38,394 bases of DNA from Rickettsia typhi (GTDB lineage Bacteria; Pseudomonadota; Alphaproteobacteria; Rickettsiales; UBA1997): positions 1 through 38,394 of the forward strand of contig CAMBFC010000012.1 of assembly GCA_945865905.1 (NCBI GenBank), written 5' to 3'. Under the pieces are notes generated by a model. That model searched no databases and was not told the origin of the DNA. It saw only the letters and a program-made list of their open reading frames with translations. Made by a program: the position numbers and the translations under genes. Of this stretch, positions 34,859 to 38,394 are shown one piece after another. Position 1 is the first letter of the stretch; every line of letters begins with the position of its first letter.

Positions 34859-35177
34859 TTTGAAAATCCTCCCAAAAAATTTTGGCTTTTTTAATATCTT
34901 GTGATTGCTTGTCTTTATTGCCGCCGTTAAGTAAAATTATAATTTTATTATTTTCCTTGCCAAAATAGACTCTATATCCGGGGCCAAAATGGAAGCGTAA
35001 TTCAAATATTTCGTTGCCGAGATTTTTATAATCTCCAAAATTACCATGAGAAAGTCTTTCTAATCTTTGATTGATTCTTTCTTTGGTTTCGGTATCTAGA
35101 CTTATAAACCATTCAGAAAATGGACAATGGCCACTTGTTGTTTTATAAAAGACAATTTTTATTGTAGCAATAAACAT
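34851..35177 (-). CDS. RelE/HigB-type addiction module toxin
   Basis: This 108-residue protein fits the addiction-module killer family of the RelE superfamily: FYKTTSGHCPFSEWFISLDT, ERINQRLERLSHGNFGDYKN, then EIFELRFHFGPGYRVYFGKE and IILLNGGNKDKQSQDIKKAK. Such toxins cleave mRNA on the ribosome. It is full length and keeps the GxGYRVYF and GGxK patterns. The gene precedes its antitoxin and overlaps it by 8 bp. Two palindromes lie just upstream. Confidence 0.88.
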   Translation of the reverse strand: MFIATIKIVFYKTTSGHCPFSEWFISLDTETKERINQRLERLSHGNFGDYKNLGNEIFELRFHFGPGYRVYFGKENNKIIILLNGGNKDKQSQDIKKAKIFWEDFQNV

Positions 35178-35180
35178 ATA

Positions 35181-35227
35181 ATTTGTGGTGACAAATATTT
35201 TTTTGTATTGTCAATTATATTTGACAA
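35181..35227. promoter_or_regulatory. Two palindromes between the higBA-type pair and der
   Basis: ATTTGT-GGTG-ACAAAT (35181-35196) begins 4 bp before the toxin start codon, and TTGTCAA-TTATAT-TTGACAA (35208-35227) is a perfect palindrome. The first is well placed as an operator for the antitoxin. The second includes TTGACA at 35221-35226, which with AATAAT 18 bp further on may also serve the divergent der gene. Binding is an inference. Confidence 0.5.
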
Positions 35228-35278
35228 TATTTACAGAGTCAATAAATAATCTTTTGATTATTTTAATTATTTATATTT

Positions 35279-36658
35279 ATGTTCAAAATCGCCATTATCG
35301 GTCGCCCCAATGTAGGAAAATCAACGCTTTTCAACAAGTTGGTGGGCAAGGCTTTTGCTATCACAGATGATATTCCGGGTGTTACGCGCGATCGCAAAGA
35401 GGCCTATGCGCAAATTGGTCCAATTCAATTTTTGGCAATCGATACTGCGGGTTTAGAAAATGAAAATGCCAACGATTCGTTAGAAAAAAGAATGTTCGAG
35501 CAAACCGCTCTGGGCGTGGATGACGCCGATTTATGTTTGTTTGTAGTTGATGCAAAAACTGGTGTTACCAATAAAGATTATTATTTTGCTGAATGGTTGC
35601 GCAAGCAAGAAAAGAAGGTGGTTTTAATTGCCAATAAATGTGAAAATTCGCGCATTGATGCAGAAAATTCTTGGGGCAAAGAATATTTTAAGCTTGGCTT
35701 TGGCGCGCCTACGGGTATCTCGGCCGAACACAAGCTTGGCTTTGGTGATTTATATGAAAAAATCGAGCCTCATTATAACGAATATGAAAAAAACTTCGCG
35801 CATTTAGAAGTGTCAGATATAAATGACAAATCAGAAGATGCACCAGATTTGCAAGTGGCAATTATTGGTCGCCCAAATTCAGGAAAATCAACTTTGCTCA
35901 ACCAAATTCTTGGCGAAGAGCGCTTGATTACTGGGCCAGAAGCTGGCATCACTCGTGATTCTATCGCTATTGATCACAGTTATCGCGGCAAAAAAATTCG
36001 CTTTATTGATACTGCGGGAATCAGAAAAAAAGCGCAAATTACCAAAAAACTAGAAAAACTTTCAGCGGCAGATAGCTTGCGCGCTCTAAGGTTTGCGCAA
36101 GTTGCAATTTTGATGCTTGATGCAAATTCTCTGCTTGATCATCAAGATATGGCGCTTGCAGGAGAAGTGTTAAAAGAGGGCAGGGCGATTGTGTTTGCGA
36201 TCAACAAAATCGATACTGTAAAGGGTGACAAAGAAGTTTTTTTACGCAAAGTTCGTGTGCAATTGCAGCAGCTTTTTGCCGAAGTTGATGGCGCGGCGAT
36301 TCTAGGCATCTCTGCTAAAAGTGGTTATCATGTTGAAGATTTGCTCGATTATGTTTTAAAAAGTTACGAACAATGGCAAACACAAATCGCCACCAACAAG
36401 CTAAATGATTGGCTGCGCGTTGCTGAAGCAGCGCATTCACCAAAAATGATTAAAGGCAAAATCACCAAACTAAAATATATCACGCAAATCAAAAAGCGCC
36501 CACCAACTTTTGCGGTTTTCACCAATCATTTAAAGGCGGTGGAAGGGGATTATCAGCGCTATTTGGTTAATGCGTTAAGGCAGAATTTTGGGCTAGAGAT
36601 GACGCCTGTGCGTATGGTGGTGCGCAAGTCGGAGAATCCTTTTGCGCCGAAGAAATAA
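35279..36658 (+). CDS. der: Ribosome-assembly GTPase Der (EngA)
   Basis: The 459-residue protein has two GTPase domains in tandem: domain 1 (about 1-165) with IIGRPNVGKSTLFNKLVG and AIDTAGLE, where the usual NKxD is NKCE; domain 2 (about 197-370) with IIGRPNSGKSTLLNQILG, FIDTAGIRKKAQ and NKID. A C-terminal KH-like domain ends with GLEMTPVRMVVRKSENPF. Der works in 50S assembly. The altered NKxD in domain 1 is known from other alphaproteobacterial Der proteins. Confidence 0.97.
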   Translation: MFKIAIIGRPNVGKSTLFNKLVGKAFAITDDIPGVTRDRKEAYAQIGPIQFLAIDTAGLENENANDSLEKRMFEQTALGVDDADLCLFVVDAKTGVTNKDYYFAEWLRKQEKKVVLIANKCENSRIDAENSWGKEYFKLGFGAPTGISAEHKLGFGDLYEKIEPHYNEYEKNFAHLEVSDINDKSEDAPDLQVAIIGRPNSGKSTLLNQILGEERLITGPEAGITRDSIAIDHSYRGKKIRFIDTAGIRKKAQITKKLEKLSAADSLRALRFAQVAILMLDANSLLDHQDMALAGEVLKEGRAIVFAINKIDTVKGDKEVFLRKVRVQLQQLFAEVDGAAILGISAKSGYHVEDLLDYVLKSYEQWQTQIATNKLNDWLRVAEAAHSPKMIKGKITKLKYITQIKKRPPTFAVFTNHLKAVEGDYQRYLVNALRQNFGLEMTPVRMVVRKSENPFAPKK

Positions 36659-36694
36659 ATAGTAGAGTGTCAGATTAAATTTAAACTATTGCAC

Positions 36695-37295
36695 CTAAAC
36701 TCCACTTCCTTCAAAAATCATTTCCAATTTTTTATAAGTCTCTCGATATTTTTCAGGATTATTATTAATCAAATTCTTGATATTTTCCAATTTCCATTTA
36801 ATAGATGGATATTGTGATATATCCTTTCTAAACAAGGCCCAGTTGGGGCTGCCTTTTTTAAAACCTAAAATAAATTCCTTATCTTGATCGTTAAATAAAC
36901 CATTTATTTTTTCTCTTAACAGATGTGAAATTTTAATGAAATCTTCATAATCAAACTTCTTCATCGCCATTCCTTCAAACTGATTTTTAAAATCATTTCT
37001 TTTATCGTGAACAAATTAACTTACTATTTTCAGTTGCGGCAACCTTGATTCTTAAAATATTTTCTAGATCATTTTTTATACTGGCCAAGTTAGCTGATAT
37101 ATCCTTGAAAGCATCATTCCTGTCATTAATTGGCAAATACACCAAATCAATATCAACCGAAAGCCGCGGCATATTCCAAATAAACAAATTAAGTGCCGTT
37201 CCTCCTTTAAGAGCAAAACATTTTTTCTTTGCTATTATGGGCAATATATCAAGCAACAGACCAACCTGATCTTTATACTGTGGCGCTATTTTCAT
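36695..37295 (-). pseudogene. Broken AbiEii-type nucleotidyltransferase toxin
   Basis: The N-terminal piece (37002-37295, 97 residues) starts MKIAPQYKDQVGLLLDILP and has the nucleotidyltransferase motif ALKGGTALNLF and PRLSVDIDLVYLP. It stops at SKLICSR. In another frame, from about 37015 on, the sequence reads VHDKRNDFKNQFEGM and continues through 36970-36695 with DKEFILGFKKGSPNWALFRK and SIKWKLENIKNLI, the usual C-terminus of the AbiEii family. Roughly 100 or more residues of the middle are missing and the frame is shifted, so the toxin is dead. The start overlaps abiEi by 23 bp, as in intact AbiE systems. Confidence 0.85.
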
Positions 37296-38043
37296 CTTTT
37301 AAATTTTTAGGAACTATTATTTTGTATTTTGAATCATAAGCGCCGTGTGGGACGATTTTTCTAGTTCCACTGCCAAGATCTATTTTTGATAAATCTAAAA
37401 ACTTAAACCAGTCATGTCCTGCCTTCTCAAACATAAAACAAGCTAATCTTTTAACTTTAACCGAATTACAATTTTCAAGCAAATCTTGCATCACTTTTGG
37501 TCTTAGACTTACCAAATTTTCTGCCAAGTGAAAAGATTCTACCAAATCAAATTTATCGGGACATAAATATAAAACTTCCAATATCGCCCTTTCAGGTGAT
37601 GACATCAACACTTGATGATACTCATCGCCACTAGATAGCAAATATTTGTCAGAAGGCAAAAAATCAGTATTAAATATATGAACCTGATAATGTTTATTAT
37701 TTTTAAACCACGAAGGTATTGGCGATCTATATCTGTTAAATATTTGTAATTCTTGGTCGGCTTTTATATAATGAGCCTTTCCAGATAAGTTCAAGGCCGA
37801 GAAGCCACCTATGTGAACGGGTAATTTTAAATGATTTTGTAAGGTAAATAACGCCCCAAACGCGTTGACAACATCGCCCCTTCTTATAAAAGCTCCAGCG
37901 CCAAAAGAATCAAGCCAGCCACTTTTTCTGTAATAATCTGCTAAAGATTTTGATACATCATTATCTTTTAGCCAAGAATATACAGCTACTGTGTTTTTAG
38001 GCCATTTTTGTAATAATGTGTTTATTTTTGTTTCATTTTGCAT
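37273..38043 (-). CDS. AbiEi-type antitoxin of a type IV toxin-antitoxin system
   Basis: The 256-residue protein has an N-terminal winged helix of the AbiEi_3 kind (VAVYSWLKDNDVSKSLADYY, SGWLDSFGAGAFIRRGD), then FGALFTLQNHLKLPVHIGGF and SALNLSGKAHYI, and a C-terminal domain with MSSPERAILEVLYL and KRLACFMFEKAGHDWFKFLD. AbiEi represses the abiE operon and counteracts AbiEii. Here the antitoxin looks intact while its toxin partner is broken. It may survive as an anti-addiction factor or be on the way to loss. Confidence 0.85.
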   Translation of the reverse strand: MQNETKINTLLQKWPKNTVAVYSWLKDNDVSKSLADYYRKSGWLDSFGAGAFIRRGDVVNAFGALFTLQNHLKLPVHIGGFSALNLSGKAHYIKADQELQIFNRYRSPIPSWFKNNKHYQVHIFNTDFLPSDKYLLSSGDEYHQVLMSSPERAILEVLYLCPDKFDLVESFHLAENLVSLRPKVMQDLLENCNSVKVKRLACFMFEKAGHDWFKFLDLSKIDLGSGTRKIVPHGAYDSKYKIIVPKNLKDENSATV

Positions 38044-38049
38044 AGTAAG

Positions 38050-38077
38050 ACTATATATTATAAGATATAATTGTCAA
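38050..38077 (-). promoter_or_regulatory. Promoter of abiEi, probably giving a leaderless mRNA
   Basis: On the minus strand TTGACA (38072-38077) and TATAGT (38050-38055) are 16 bp apart. The -10 box ends 6 bp before the ATG at 38043, so transcription should start at or next to the start codon. A small inverted repeat ATAGT-AAG-ACTAT (38042-38054) overlaps the -10 and could be the AbiEi operator. Confidence 0.55.
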
Positions 38078-38352
38078 TACTCCTTATCCAGCAAATTCAA
38101 ATATTCTTCAAAACAAAATAACTTATTGCGCCTTTTAACAGTTGGTTTTGTTAATATTTTGGCTTCTAAAAATTTATCAATTATGCTGTTGGTGGTGTTA
38201 TAACTTTTTCCTAATTGCGCCTCTAATTCACGCACGCTTATTACCGGAAATTGAAACAAAATCGACAATGTTTTATCCGCAGAATCTTTGATTTTAGAAA
38301 AAGTTTTATTATTGGCGATTTTATTTTGAATAATGATAACGGCACTGCACAA
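38074..38352 (-). pseudogene. C-terminal winged-helix remnant of a Fic-family protein
   Basis: The frame encodes 92 residues. The part KIKDSADKTLSILFQFPVIS, VRELEAQLGKSYNTTNSIID, KFLEAKILTKPTVKRRNKLF and EEYLNLLDKEY matches the C-terminal helix-turn-helix of Fic proteins. The Fic catalytic domain (HxFxxGNGR) is absent: upstream the sequence changes to the end of a YoeB-like toxin. The first 18 or so residues overlap that toxin in another frame and are not Fic-like. It is probably a remnant left by insertion or deletion. Confidence 0.7.
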
Positions 38353-38394
38353 TAATCAATTGATCATCATGGACTGCGTAAACAATGCGGTGTT
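38321..38394 (-). CDS. YoeB/Txe-family toxin, C-terminal end (partial at right edge)
   Basis: Reading the minus strand from the window edge gives HRIVYAVHDDQLIIVQCRYH, then YSK and TAA at 38321-38323. This is the C-terminus of YoeB-type mRNA interferases (HRLVYxV...CRYHY), with the catalytic histidine and terminal tyrosine present. The rest of the gene and its antitoxin would lie beyond 38394. It was too short to find except by the motif. Confidence 0.8.
   Translation of the reverse strand, partial: HRIVYAVHDDQLIIVQCRYHYSK

Overview
The window is a piece of an AT-rich alphaproteobacterial chromosome, most likely from the Rickettsiales or a close relative. The support is the tuf-rpsJ junction, the single uninterrupted S10-spc-alpha run, alphaproteobacterial-type Der, MreB and NuoD, low GC, and many toxin-antitoxin genes and palindromic elements. 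Unlike classic Rickettsia it encodes steps of histidine, leucine, tryptophan, purine and CoA synthesis. This points to a less host-dependent member of the order (Deianiraeaceae-like is one possibility). The placement is an inference from gene content; no 16S gene is present.

Layout. 1-14332 (+): end of tuf, then rpsJ-rplCDWB-rpsS-rplV-rpsC-rplP-rpmC-rpsQ, rplNXE-rpsNH-rplFR-rpsE-rpmD-rplO-secY-adk and rpsMK-rpoA-rplQ, followed by rplS in an unusual place. Hairpin-rich spacers interrupt this run between rplF and rplR, between rplO and secY, and between rpsK and rpoA. 14316-14702 (+): small lipoprotein whose 3' end overlaps the convergent his genes. 14659-18763 (-): yerC-hisG-hisD-hisB-hisIE with a recognisable promoter and operator-like repeats. 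18943-25224 (-): recQ, a deleted acetyltransferase, coaBC, vapBC-type toxin-antitoxin, ruvB and an orphan membrane sensor. 25278-26309 (+): a haem-oxygenase-like diiron protein with a presequence-like N-terminus. 26306-28612 (-): nuoD and ldcA. 29162-34440 (+): leuA, mreB, mreC, purQ, trpC. 34505-35177 (-): higBA-type pair. 35279-36658 (+): der. 36695-38394 (-): a decayed toxin-antitoxin cluster (broken abiEii, intact abiEi, a Fic C-terminal remnant, and the end of a YoeB-like toxin).

The most striking non-coding signal is a family of three large palindromes (28642-28787, 28893-29037 inverted, 32722-32891). All share a 65-66 bp core. Inside the core three blocks are invariant, while a 4-base inner stem changes in complementary fashion in every copy. 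The outer arms (40, 40 and 52 bp) are nearly perfect or perfect inverted repeats; those of the third copy are unrelated in sequence to those of the other two. Conserved unpaired blocks with covarying stems suggest a structure-dependent RNA or single-stranded-DNA element, possibly a new mobile palindromic family.

Most genes have no Shine-Dalgarno sequence before the start codon, and the spacers are short and AT-rich.
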